Source: Pseudomonas khavaziana
GTDB taxonomy: Bacteria > Pseudomonadota > Gammaproteobacteria > Pseudomonadales > Pseudomonadaceae
Length of the DNA stretch: 64,000 nucleotides
Direction of reading: 5' to 3'
Assembly: GCF_019145205.1 (NCBI RefSeq)
Contig: NZ_JAHSTT010000001.1
Span: forward strand, 682,001-746,000
Positions 50,284 to 58,203 of the stretch are shown piece by piece (positions within the stretch are counted from its first letter, which is position 1; each line of letters starts with the position of its first letter). Made by a program: the position numbers and the translations under genes. Below the pieces are notes generated by a model that searched no databases, was not told where the DNA came from, and saw only the letters and a program-made list of their open reading frames with translations.

Positions 50284-51177
50284 CTAACGGGTATGCAGTG
50301 ACTGCTCAAGTACGCCGAGAAATGCATCCGCCAATACACTTCTTGCTGATGCCGGGGTCAGTACCAGCAACTCTGCACACGCATCCACTTCCTGCATTGG
50401 CCTATAGGTCACGCCCCTATTCATCAGACTCTGCGTACAGTCCGGCACCAGCGCCACGCCCTGTCCGGCCGCCACCAGGGCGATGATCGAAGTGATCTGC
50501 CGCCCGGTCGGCCCAGGCCGCAACGGATGGCCATGGTTGCGGTAAAGTTGCTCGATGGACTGGTTCAAGCCTGACCCATAGTCAGCGGGAAACAGAATCA
50601 GCGGGTAAGTGCTCAGTTGCGCCAGGCTGACCATCGCCTGGCTCGCCAACGGGCTGTCGCTGGAGACCGCTGCCACCAGCCGTTCTTCACCCAGCGACAA
50701 TACCTGGACATCAGTGTTTTTTGGCAACAGCCGGCTCAAGCCGATATCCAGGCGCCCATCTGCGACCTGCGCGCCCAGACCGCCGGAGGCGCACTCCACC
50801 AAGGTCAGTTGCACATCGGGAAAGCGCTGGGCGAAGGCCTGGATGGCGCGGCTGAACAGGTCTGACAGGGCGATTGAGCTGACGTAGCCCAATGTCAGCT
50901 GACCCGCCGTGCCGGCAGCCAATTTACCGGCGATCACCTGCGCCAACTGCACCTGTTCCAACACGCTCCTGGCGTAGGGCAGGAACGCCCTTCCCTGGGC
51001 AGTGAGGGTGACCGTGCGGCTGGTGCGGTCAAACAGCTTGAACCCCAATTCGGCTTCCAGGGCGGAAATCTGCCGGGTCAGCGGCGGCTGGGCCAGATGC
51101 AGGCGAATTGCTGCGCGGCCGAAGTGCAATTCTTCGGCGACCGTCAGAAAGTAACGCAGCTTGCGTAGGTCGAGCAT
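50284..51177 (-). CDS. LysR-family transcriptional regulator
   Basis: A 297-aa regulator. The winged HTH is at about residues 1-60 (LDLRKLRYFLTVAEELHFGR, LHLAQPPLTRQISALEAELG), and the C-terminal effector domain has a GQLTLGYVSSIALSDLFSRA segment near 95. It is divergent from an MFS gene across a 95-bp gap, the classic LysR/target layout, so it probably controls that transporter. It sits 166 bases beyond hicA's start and is unrelated to the toxin unit. Confidence 0.88.
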   Translation of the reverse strand: MLDLRKLRYFLTVAEELHFGRAAIRLHLAQPPLTRQISALEAELGFKLFDRTSRTVTLTAQGRAFLPYARSVLEQVQLAQVIAGKLAAGTAGQLTLGYVSSIALSDLFSRAIQAFAQRFPDVQLTLVECASGGLGAQVADGRLDIGLSRLLPKNTDVQVLSLGEERLVAAVSSDSPLASQAMVSLAQLSTYPLILFPADYGSGLNQSIEQLYRNHGHPLRPGPTGRQITSIIALVAAGQGVALVPDCTQSLMNRGVTYRPMQEVDACAELLVLTPASARSVLADAFLGVLEQSLHTR

Positions 51178-51272
51178 CCTGGTCCTTGGGTATCAATCGG
51201 TCGGAATTCGGTATTGGTTTTAAGCCCTCTGGCCATTCTATAAAGACCGCACAAAATAAAACGAGAAGTTTC

Positions 51273-52436
51273 ATGAAACCGCACCTGCACTGTGCCCGCC
51301 TTGCCCTGTTCCTGTGTGGTTGCGCGGCGTTTCTCAATCTCTATGCCACCCAGAGCATCTTGCAGGTGTTCGCCGCGCAATTTCATATCAGCGCCAAGAC
51401 CGCGGGATGGAGTATTACCGTGACCACGCTGGCCGTGGCGATGACTGCGCCATTTGTCAGCCGCCTGACCCGGCACTTCGAACAGCGCACCGTGATCTCG
51501 ACTGCGGCGTTGCTGCTGGCCGGACCGGTGTTGATGACGGCCTATGCTGACAGTTTCGCGCAAGTGCTGGTGTGGCGCTTTGTCGAGGGCATGTTGATCC
51601 CGTTTGTGTTTGCCTCCAGCGTTGCCTACATCGGCGATCGCTGGCGCGGCGGCACGGTGACCGAAGTCACCAGCCTTTACGTGGCGGGCACTGTGTTGGG
51701 CGGGCTTGGCGGGCGCTTCATCATCGGGGTGGTGACCGAATATGTGGGCTGGCGTGAAGCGTTTGAGTGGCTGGCGGTACTGAGCTTGATGGTGGGCGGT
51801 TTTATTCAGTTTCTGCTGCCGGCCAACCGCCCGCGGGCGCAGCAGGTCCAGGCGGCTTCGTCAGGTGTTTGGTGCAGGCCGTTGCTGGCCGCTTACGCCG
51901 TAGGCTTTTGCGTGCTGTTCTCGCAAGTCGCTGCTTTTACATACGCAGGTTTGTACCTTGGCTTACCGCCGTTCAACCTCGGGCCTGCCGCCTTGGGGAC
52001 GCTGTACATGGTGTTTCTGTTGGCGTTGATCGTGATCCCCATCGCAGGCCGGCTCAGTAAAGCTCGCCCGCATGCCGAACTTCTGAGTGTCGCTGCTGTG
52101 CTGGGTGTGACTGGTTCGGCCCTGACCCTGGTGCCTGCCCTGTGGTGCATCGTGGTGGGCCTGGCCCTCAGTTCCACCGGCGTGTTCCTCGCCCAGGCCG
52201 CTGCCAATGCCTTCACCACCGCTACAGCTGGCGCCAACAAGGCAGGTGCCGTGGGACCCTACCTCAGTTGTTATTACGTGGGGGGCAGCTGCGGCGCCAT
52301 CGTCCCGGCACTGATCTGGGAGCGCTGGGGCTGGACCGGTTGTGTGGGGCTGATCATCGGTTTCCAGGTGATGACCCTGTTGATCGCGCTGGCCGGCTGG
52401 AAGCCCCTTAAACCTGAGCTGATCCGCGTACCATGA
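51273..52436 (+). CDS. MFS transporter, YnfM-like
   Basis: A 387-aa 12-helix major facilitator protein. The N-terminal LYATQSILQVFAAQFHISAK and the VTTLAVAMTAPFVSRLTRHF loop are like the YnfM/CynX-type exporters. The start at 51273 gives a normal length, and the frame's longer extension has no ribosome site. It is divergent from the LysR gene, its likely regulator, and ends in a terminator at 52442. The substrate is unknown. Confidence 0.85.
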   Translation: MKPHLHCARLALFLCGCAAFLNLYATQSILQVFAAQFHISAKTAGWSITVTTLAVAMTAPFVSRLTRHFEQRTVISTAALLLAGPVLMTAYADSFAQVLVWRFVEGMLIPFVFASSVAYIGDRWRGGTVTEVTSLYVAGTVLGGLGGRFIIGVVTEYVGWREAFEWLAVLSLMVGGFIQFLLPANRPRAQQVQAASSGVWCRPLLAAYAVGFCVLFSQVAAFTYAGLYLGLPPFNLGPAALGTLYMVFLLALIVIPIAGRLSKARPHAELLSVAAVLGVTGSALTLVPALWCIVVGLALSSTGVFLAQAAANAFTTATAGANKAGAVGPYLSCYYVGGSCGAIVPALIWERWGWTGCVGLIIGFQVMTLLIALAGWKPLKPELIRVP

Positions 52437-52441
52437 CCCAT

Positions 52442-52470
52442 AAAAAAACCGGCCACCAAGGGCCGGTTCT
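52442..52470 (+). terminator. rho-independent terminator of the MFS gene
   Basis: The stem AACCGGCC/GGCCGGTT lies 6 bases after the MFS stop, with an A-run before it and TCTT after it. Confidence 0.75.
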
Positions 52471-52516
52471 TATGCATTCGCGCCAGAACCATTCCGACGC
52501 AAGCGCAAAATCTGAG

Positions 52517-52590
52517 TGGAGCGGGTAGAGGGAATCGAACCCTCAACTAAAGCTTGGGAAGCTTTCGTTTTGCCACTAAACTATACCCGC
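52517..52590 (-). tRNA. tRNA-Gly(CCC)
   Basis: On the minus strand a full cloverleaf with CCA end is encoded: acceptor stem GCGGGTA/TACCCGC with discriminator T and CCA, a D-arm with GTTTAGTGG, anticodon loop TTCCCAA (anticodon CCC) in an AAAGC/GCTTT stem, and T-arm GAGGGTTCGATTCCCTC. The gene lies about 170 bases downstream of phaG, same strand. Confidence 0.93.
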
Positions 52591-52756
52591 TCAGAGCGGC
52601 TGACTTTGTACCAGATGTCCGCCAGAATTTGAAGTTTTTCTTCGAAAAATGTGCGGGTTGCATGTGGCGAGGGCGCTCGCTCACGCTGGAGTGCGAAGCG
52701 CTCCTACAGACAGAGGCTCTGCTTCGCACCCCAAGTCGCTCCCGTCAGCCTTCATT

Positions 52757-53641
52757 TCAGATGGCAAACGCCTGCTGGGCATGACCCTGCTGATACCGCA
52801 ACCTGCTCACCTGCCGCTCCGGTTTCAAGAAGCCCACCACCGCCTCTCGGCTGTCCCTACACGCCGCTTTATGCTCCATATCCAGGAAATGCCCCGTTGC
52901 CTGGATGGTGCTGAAGCTGCTCTTGGCTACATGCTGGCCAAACAGCTTGGCATCTTCGGCACTGGTGTATTCGTCCCATTCACCGTTCAGGAACAGCACC
53001 GGAATGTCGATCTGCCTCGCCGCCTTGAGGTAGCACAGCCGGTCGCTGTTGAGCACGTGGCTGATATGGAAGTGCATCTGCCCGTATTCATGCTCGGCCA
53101 GGCTGCTGACGTGGCGGTAGTTGAAGCGTTTGAACAGCGACGGCAAGTGTTTGCCGAGGGTGCTGTTGACCAACTGGCCGACGCGGTCGCGGTCGAGGTT
53201 GCCGAGATAGTCGACGCCGCGTTCGAGGTAGTCACGCATGGGGGTGTTGATCACTGGCGAGAATGAGCTGATCACGGCTTTCTCCACGCGGCGAGGCCGG
53301 TGCGCGAGGGCGACCAGAGTGGCAGCACCGCCCCAGGAGAAAGACAGCACGTGCTCGGCGGCGAAGTGGGCGAGCAGCTCCAGGAGAATCTGGCCTTCGA
53401 CTTCCTTCGTCAGCATTTGCTCATGACGGTTATGGATTTTTGAGCGGCCAGCGTAGGGCTGGTCGTACAAAACCACATTGAATTGCGGGTACAGGCTTTT
53501 CACGGTTTGAGCGAAGGACGCCGTGGTCGCCATGGAGCCATTGACCAGGACGATGGTCTTTTCAGCTGCGTCCGCGCGATAGAACTCCGTATACACCCGA
53601 TACTGCCCCTGTATATCCAGCACAGCGATTTCTGGCCTCAT
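52757..53641 (-). CDS. phaG: PhaG 3-hydroxyacyl-ACP to CoA transferase/thioesterase type alpha/beta hydrolase
   Basis: A 294-aa alpha/beta hydrolase fold enzyme that links fatty acid synthesis to medium-chain polyhydroxyalkanoate production. It diverts (R)-3-hydroxyacyl-ACP to the PHA precursor pool. The Ser nucleophile is in SFSWGGAATLVALAHRPR near residue 102. The His motif HFLDMEHK near 256 and ILVNGSMATTASFAQTV-like strands match P. putida PhaG almost block for block, including the C-terminal HAQQAFAI. RhlA (rhamnolipid) is the near relative, but the N-terminus and tail favour PhaG. The start at 53641 follows AGGAGTC; a longer frame is not supported. Confidence 0.9.
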   Translation of the reverse strand: MRPEIAVLDIQGQYRVYTEFYRADAAEKTIVLVNGSMATTASFAQTVKSLYPQFNVVLYDQPYAGRSKIHNRHEQMLTKEVEGQILLELLAHFAAEHVLSFSWGGAATLVALAHRPRRVEKAVISSFSPVINTPMRDYLERGVDYLGNLDRDRVGQLVNSTLGKHLPSLFKRFNYRHVSSLAEHEYGQMHFHISHVLNSDRLCYLKAARQIDIPVLFLNGEWDEYTSAEDAKLFGQHVAKSSFSTIQATGHFLDMEHKAACRDSREAVVGFLKPERQVSRLRYQQGHAQQAFAI

Positions 53642-53942
53642 GTCGTAAGACTCCTGGCAAGCGGGTAGTGCGCGCAGATCACTCTGCACGAGCTTTGTGA
53701 CAGGTAGGCATACGCCTGGAAAGGAGGGCCCATGTCCGGCCGATGACGGCTGGTGCACGGGTGTAGTCATGGCGGCTGTTTGCCGGAAAGGCCCGTCAAT
53801 CAAGCGCGGGCGAGGCAAAGTCTTTCTTGGAGATTATGGAGGTTCATCAGCCTGAAACTGGCTCAGACCCTGATTCAAGCAGTCCACACGGCAGGTCGCA
53901 AGGCGACAGCGCGGTTTCTTGTCATCATCGGCCGAACGGTCG
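53642..53942. other. phaG upstream region
   Basis: About 300 bases between phaG and the end of rsuA, both on the minus strand. It must carry the phaG promoter, but I see no clear -24/-12 or strong -35/-10 pair. The only open frame here is the unsupported upstream extension of phaG. Confidence 0.5.
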
Positions 53943-54635
53943 TCAGACTTGTCGGATTTCTTCGTCAGTCAATGGCCGATATTGGCCCGGCGTCAGCGCC
54001 GCATCCAGCACCAAAGGTCCCATTCGCTCACGATGCAGGCCGATCACCTTGTTATCAAAATACCCGAACATGCGCTTCACCTGATGGTAGCGCCCTTCGA
54101 TGATGCTCAACCGCGCCGTTCTTGAACTCAGTAGTTCAAGCTCGGCGGGTTGGGTGGTGAGGTCTTCGAAGGCGAAATACACACCCTTGGCAAACATCGC
54201 CGCGTATTCCGGGCCGATGTCCTGCTCGGTTTGCACGTAGTAAACCTTGGGCAACTTGGTCTGTGGTTGCGTCAGGCGTCGCGACCATTGGCCGTCGTTG
54301 GTGATCAGCATCAGGCCGGTGGTATTGAAGTCCAGGCGTCCGGCGATATGCAGTTCGGCCTTGTCCGGTTCATCCAGCAGGTCCAGGACCGTGGGGTGTT
54401 GTGGGTCCGAAGTGGCGCTGACGCAACCCTGGGGTTTGTGCAGCATGAAATAGCGCGCCGGCTTACCCGCCTGCAGTATGGCGTCATCAACGCAGATCAG
54501 GCTGAATTCACGTACGTCATGATGAGCGTCGCTGATCACAACACCATCGACGGACACTCGGTGTTCCGCGAGCAGCAGGCGCACTTGCTGGCGATTGAAC
54601 TGCGGCAGGTTGCTGAGAAAACGGTCAACGCGCAT
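53943..54635 (-). CDS. rsuA: 16S rRNA pseudouridine synthase, RsuA type
   Basis: A 230-aa pseudouridine synthase that modifies U516 of 16S rRNA. The N-terminal S4 domain (MRVDRFLSNLPQFNRQQVR) is followed by the catalytic motif GRLDFNTTGLMLITNDG near residue 100, with the conserved Asp, and EGRYHQVKRMFGYFDN near 180. The start at 54635 overlaps the CWC gene stop by about 10 bases, so they are coupled; the longer reading of the frame is rejected. Confidence 0.9.
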   Translation of the reverse strand: MRVDRFLSNLPQFNRQQVRLLLAEHRVSVDGVVISDAHHDVREFSLICVDDAILQAGKPARYFMLHKPQGCVSATSDPQHPTVLDLLDEPDKAELHIAGRLDFNTTGLMLITNDGQWSRRLTQPQTKLPKVYYVQTEQDIGPEYAAMFAKGVYFAFEDLTTQPAELELLSSRTARLSIIEGRYHQVKRMFGYFDNKVIGLHRERMGPLVLDAALTPGQYRPLTDEEIRQV

Positions 54636-54837
54636 TGCGCTGACGCATCTGGTCGTCCACCTGGGCACAGCGTGGGCACAAGCAGGCTTGATTGCGCAGT
54701 TCATCAGGCAAGGCTGCAAGCACCGCCGGGTCGATGGTGACGCTGTAGCACCAGCAGGCTTGGTCGGCGGTACGCGGGTCGGCCAGTGTGCAGTCGTTGC
54801 GGGCACCGCAAGCGGGGCAGAGGGATGGCGTGGTCAT
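54625..54837 (-). CDS. cysteine-rich CWC family protein
   Basis: A 70-aa protein with four Cys-pair motifs: CPACGARNDC near residues 7-16, ACWCYSV near 28, and QACLCPRCAQ near 50. This pattern suggests a zinc-binding fold, and the family is conserved in pseudomonads. It is transcribed just ahead of rsuA with a short overlap. Function is unknown; a role in rRNA modification is only inferred from the pairing. Confidence 0.82.
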   Translation of the reverse strand: MTTPSLCPACGARNDCTLADPRTADQACWCYSVTIDPAVLAALPDELRNQACLCPRCAQVDDQMRQRNAR

Positions 54838-55081
54838 CGGTCGGTTCAGGCAGGCATCGGGCAGGGTTGCGCAAGTTCTTGCACGATACAGTGCTGCTCA
54901 GTCGCATTCCATCTCCCTGTCCTGAAGACAGGTATTCAATTCGTCCGAAACAGATGTTTCTACTTATGTCGTCAGCGCACCAGATTCTGTTTTTGATGTC
55001 AGATATTTCGTCATTCAGTGAAAGCTGAATGCCGCTTCCCAGCGTCGCTGGAGGAGCTCTTCCGCGGTCCAGGAGGCCGCC

Positions 55082-55441
55082 ATGTATCGACGACTGCTAC
55101 TTATCGCTTTGCTCGGCCTGACCCTTTGCGCCTGCGTGCCCTACTACGATGGAGGCTCTACTTACTACCGTTCTGAGGTCTACACCGCACCTGCGCCGGC
55201 CTATTACTACGGTGGCCCGCGTTACTCCCCGTATGGGCGCAGTTACTACGCTCCAGCGCCTCGCTACTATGCGCCACCGCCTCGTTATTATTCCGCGCCG
55301 CGTTACTACCAGCCCGCGCCGCGTTATTACCCGAGGGCCGGTTACCGGCCCTATCAGAACCAGGGATGGGGCAATCGCTGGGGCAACGGTGGGCATGGCC
55401 GTGGTTCCGATCACGGAGGTGGCCGAGGCGGTCACCGTTAA
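55082..55441 (+). CDS. Tyr/Pro-rich small lipoprotein
   Basis: A 119-aa exported protein. The hydrophobic signal YRRLLLIALLGLTLCACVPY ends in a lipobox LCAC (Cys near residue 18). The mature part is repeats of APxYY/PRYY (Tyr and Pro nearly every third residue) and a Gly/His/Arg-rich tail. It follows a strong AGGAGG, with a terminator at 55457. No family is recognised; it resembles envelope-stress-associated YY-rich proteins. Confidence 0.75.
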   Translation: MYRRLLLIALLGLTLCACVPYYDGGSTYYRSEVYTAPAPAYYYGGPRYSPYGRSYYAPAPRYYAPPPRYYSAPRYYQPAPRYYPRAGYRPYQNQGWGNRWGNGGHGRGSDHGGGRGGHR

Positions 55442-55456
55442 ATGTTTTGAAAAACA

Positions 55457-55484
55457 AGCGGCGCCTGATGCGCCGCTTTTTTTT
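55457..55484 (+). terminator. rho-independent terminator after the Tyr/Pro-rich gene
   Basis: The stem AGCGGCGC/GCGCCGCT is followed by seven T residues, 15 bases after the stop. Confidence 0.9.
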
Positions 55485-55498
55485 ACCGTTTGTCGGTA

Positions 55499-55514
55499 CT
55501 GTCAGATTTAACAG
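55499..55514. promoter_or_regulatory. CTGTCA-N4-TRACAG palindrome, copy 1
   Basis: Reads CTGTCAGATTTAACAG, preceded by GGTA, 80 bases upstream of the DUF3757-like gene at 55595. Copies 2 and 3 lie upstream of the two large genes at 58204 and 60497. Confidence 0.65.
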
Positions 55515-55594
55515 CTATCTTTGGGTTTCTAGATGCATTTCACTACGTGAGGCTGTGTATGCCCCGTAGAGAAAATGGGTGAATGGAACCTGCT

Positions 55595-56086
55595 ATGTTC
55601 AAACGATTGATGTGTCTTCTCTTAATGATGGGCAGCGTTGCTGCCCTAGCCAGAGCGGAACAGGGTTGCCCTTATCCCTTGATGATCAAGCATGTCGATG
55701 AGCATTTTGAAGTCGTGGATAAAAATGTGCTGTGGCAGAGCCAGAAAGTCGAGAGCCGCGATTTTATCGACCGGTTTATCGGCGCCGTATTTACCCCGGG
55801 CAAAGGTGAGGAACGGCAAGGCGGCTACATGGACAAGTGTATCTATCGAACGGGCGGGGGCGCCGTTGTCGCCTTGAGACCAAGCCCGCCTGGTGTTCCG
55901 ACCAGCATGTCGTTGACTGATACGTTGTATTGGCGGCTAGACAAAGATCTATTCGGCCAACCGGTTTATTTGTGTGACGAAGGGCCGCCGGATAACTGCG
56001 CCTTCAAGGTAGCCGACAAAAACCGTAAAGCTGTCAAAATTCGGATAAATCCGCCAGAGGATTCCTACCTTCCCACGCCTTATTGA
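55595..56086 (+). CDS. small secreted protein, DUF3757-like
   Basis: A 163-aa exported protein. The signal peptide (FKRLMCLLLMMGSVAALARA) is followed by EQGCPYPLMIKHVDEHFEVV and a compact domain with a FTPGKGEERQGGYMDKC segment. It has four Cys in the mature part, probably paired. I place it near DUF3757. The ATG at 55595 or 55583 may start it; the first suits the signal. Its 3' end overlaps the convergent hydrolase gene by 53 bases, and a shared palindrome lies upstream. Confidence 0.75.
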   Translation: MFKRLMCLLLMMGSVAALARAEQGCPYPLMIKHVDEHFEVVDKNVLWQSQKVESRDFIDRFIGAVFTPGKGEERQGGYMDKCIYRTGGGAVVALRPSPPGVPTSMSLTDTLYWRLDKDLFGQPVYLCDEGPPDNCAFKVADKNRKAVKIRINPPEDSYLPTPY

Positions 56087-57146
56087 AGTGTGCCTGCACC
56101 ACTGCTTCCGGAAGCGTGTTGATATCCGGCCAGTGCCAATGGGGCGTCTGGTCTTTATCGATCAGGCGCGCCCGGACCCCTTCGGCGAATTCCGGGTGAC
56201 GGCAGCAGTTGAGACTGATGGTGTATTCCATCTGGAACACCTGGGCCAGGGACAGATGGCGAGCGCGCTGGATCTGCTCCCATACCAGATGCGCCGTCAA
56301 AGGGCAGCCTTCACTGAGGGTTTTGCCGGCGCGGCTCAACAGCGGGTCGCTGTGATCACGCAGCAGGCTCAATGCACGCCAGGCACAGCGTACATCCCCC
56401 ACATCCAGCCACTCGTCGATCTGCCCGCGGCGGGGCAGCCACTGCGCTTCGGGTTGCTGGCTCACCGCTTCCTGGGCCAGGGCCTTGAGCAAGCTGTTGA
56501 GTTGCATGGCGGTTTGTTCCTGCCAGTTCAGTTGCAGCAGGCCATTGAGCAATTCGTCTTGCTGGTCATCGCGCAGGAAGCGGTCGGCCAGGCCCAGGTC
56601 CAGTGCATCACGACCGTTGATATGGGCGCCGGTGAGGCCCAGGAATAACCCGAGCTTGCCCGGCAGGCGGGAAAGAAACCAACTGGCACCGACGTCCGGG
56701 TAAAGGCCGATGCTGATTTCGGGCATGGCCAGGCGGCTGCTTGGCGTGACGATGCGCACGGAAGCGCTTTGCAACAGGCCCATGCCGCCGCCCAGCACAT
56801 AGCCGTGGCCCCAGCAGATCAGCGGCTTGGGGTAGGTGTGCAGGCGGTAATCGAGGCGATATTCGGCAGCAAAAAACTGCGCGGCCAAGGCCGGGACTTC
56901 GCCGGGTTGTTCACGGCATTCCTGGGCCAGGCTGCGCACCTCGCCACCGGCGCAAAAGGCTTTGGGCCCATTGCCGCGCAACAGCACGCAGACGATTTGC
57001 GGGTCTTTGGCCCAGGCATCCAGGCGGTCGCTCAGCGCGAGGATCATCGGTAGGGAGAGGGCGTTGAGGGTCTTTTCTGCGTCCAGGCTGGCGATGCCAA
57101 TGCGGGCGCCGCCACTGCCGGTCAGTTCTTCGAAGTGCAGGTTCAT
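56034..57146 (-). CDS. enoyl-CoA hydratase/isomerase family, 3-hydroxyisobutyryl-CoA hydrolase type
   Basis: A 370-aa crotonase-fold enzyme. The oxyanion-hole motif GNGPKAFCAGGEVRSLAQEC lies near residue 58. WGHGYVLGGGMGLLQSASVR near 112 and MPEISIGLYPDVGASWFLSR near 142 carry the Glu and Asp residues of the hydrolase subgroup. It is larger than classical hydratases (about 260 aa), which fits the 3-hydroxyisobutyryl-CoA hydrolase branch of valine degradation. The start at 57146 follows GAGGTCACG. It overlaps the end of the convergent DUF3757-like gene by 53 bases. Confidence 0.87.
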   Translation of the reverse strand: MNLHFEELTGSGGARIGIASLDAEKTLNALSLPMILALSDRLDAWAKDPQIVCVLLRGNGPKAFCAGGEVRSLAQECREQPGEVPALAAQFFAAEYRLDYRLHTYPKPLICWGHGYVLGGGMGLLQSASVRIVTPSSRLAMPEISIGLYPDVGASWFLSRLPGKLGLFLGLTGAHINGRDALDLGLADRFLRDDQQDELLNGLLQLNWQEQTAMQLNSLLKALAQEAVSQQPEAQWLPRRGQIDEWLDVGDVRCAWRALSLLRDHSDPLLSRAGKTLSEGCPLTAHLVWEQIQRARHLSLAQVFQMEYTISLNCCRHPEFAEGVRARLIDKDQTPHWHWPDINTLPEAVVQAHFNKAWEGRNPLADLSEF

Positions 57147-57282
57147 CGTGACCTCAATCGAGAAGGTGAAGGATGAGTATGATCCCTTCGTGGGAAAGTG
57201 CCGGTGGTGTGTCAGATCAATTGACAAGCGGAGTCGGCTTTCCTAGGGTTCGCCTCATTCTTTTTTACAAGACAATTCAACT

Positions 57283-57975
57283 ATGACCGATGGCGACCGT
57301 ATCAAACTCGAACCCAGCTGGAAACACGCCCTGCGCGATGAGTTCGAGAAGCCCTACATGGCCCAGTTGCGCGAGTTCCTGCGCCAGGAACACGCCGCCG
57401 GCAAAGAGATCTACCCGCCTGGCCCGCTGATTTTCAACGCCCTTAACTCCACCCCCCTGGATAAGGTCAAGGTGGTGATCCTTGGCCAAGACCCCTACCA
57501 CGGGCCCGGCCAGGCCCACGGCCTGTGCTTCTCTGTGCAACCTGGCGTGCCGGCGCCGCCGTCACTGGTCAATATCTATAAAGAACTCAAGCGCGACCTG
57601 AATATCGACATCCCCAATCACGGCTACCTGCAAAGCTGGGCCGACCAGGGGGTGTTGATGCTCAACACCACCATGACCGTGGAGCGCGCCAATGCCAACG
57701 CCCATGCGGGCAAGGGCTGGCAGTTCTTTACCGATCGTATTATCGAGGTGGTCAGCGAGCATCAGCCGCACTTGGTGTTTCTGCTGTGGGGCGCTCACGC
57801 CCAAAGCAAGCAGAAGCTGATCGATGCCACCAAGCATCTGGTGCTGACGTCGGTGCATCCGTCGCCGTTGTCCGCGTATCGCGGGTTTCTGGGATGTGGG
57901 CATTTCAGCCGGGCTAACAAGTTTCTTGAGCAAAGCGGTGAGACACCGATTGATTGGGTGTTGCCGCCTGTCTGA
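57283..57975 (+). CDS. ung: uracil-DNA glycosylase
   Basis: A 230-aa base-excision repair enzyme that removes uracil from DNA. The catalytic [18 protein letters not shown] motif lies near residue 66-83, [15 protein letters not shown] near 95, [11 protein letters not shown] near 125 and the DNA-intercalating [18 protein letters not shown] near 192. Length and all four motifs are normal. It is divergent from the hydrolase gene at 57146. Confidence 0.96.
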   Translation: MTDGDRIKLEPSWKHALRDEFEKPYMAQLREFLRQEHAAGKEIYPPGPLIFNALNSTPLDKVKVVILGQDPYHGPGQAHGLCFSVQPGVPAPPSLVNIYKELKRDLNIDIPNHGYLQSWADQGVLMLNTTMTVERANANAHAGKGWQFFTDRIIEVVSEHQPHLVFLLWGAHAQSKQKLIDATKHLVLTSVHPSPLSAYRGFLGCGHFSRANKFLEQSGETPIDWVLPPV

Positions 57976-58077
57976 TACGTGCGAGGCGTGCTATGCCGTC
58001 TCACATCTGCAATTCGATGATTCGAAAGAATTTTATCGTTCTGGCCAGGCTTAACAAAACTGCAGGGGACGCAGCAC

Positions 58078-58093
58078 CTGTTAGTTCTGACAG
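58078..58093. promoter_or_regulatory. CTGTCA-N4-TRACAG palindrome, copy 2
   Basis: CTGTTAGTTCTGACAG, which on the other strand reads CTGTCAGAACTAACAG with GGATA before it. It lies 110 bases upstream of the 58204 gene, in opposite orientation to copies 1 and 3. Confidence 0.65.
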
Positions 58094-58203
58094 TATCCGC
58101 TTGGGGGCAAATTGCCTTAACTACTCTCCGTGATCTTTGGATGGGGTCAGTACCCTTTAGGTGGTCGAGGGCCTCAACCTGATAGTCGTCTAGGAGAGTC
58201 GAT

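Noticed and set aside
52591..52756. Inverted GTGCGAAGC/GCTTCGCAC pair (52691-52699 and 52721-52729) upstream of the tRNA as a terminator or new repeat
   Set aside because: There is no T-run and no second copy seen in the window; it may be a decayed REP, but the evidence is too weak to list.
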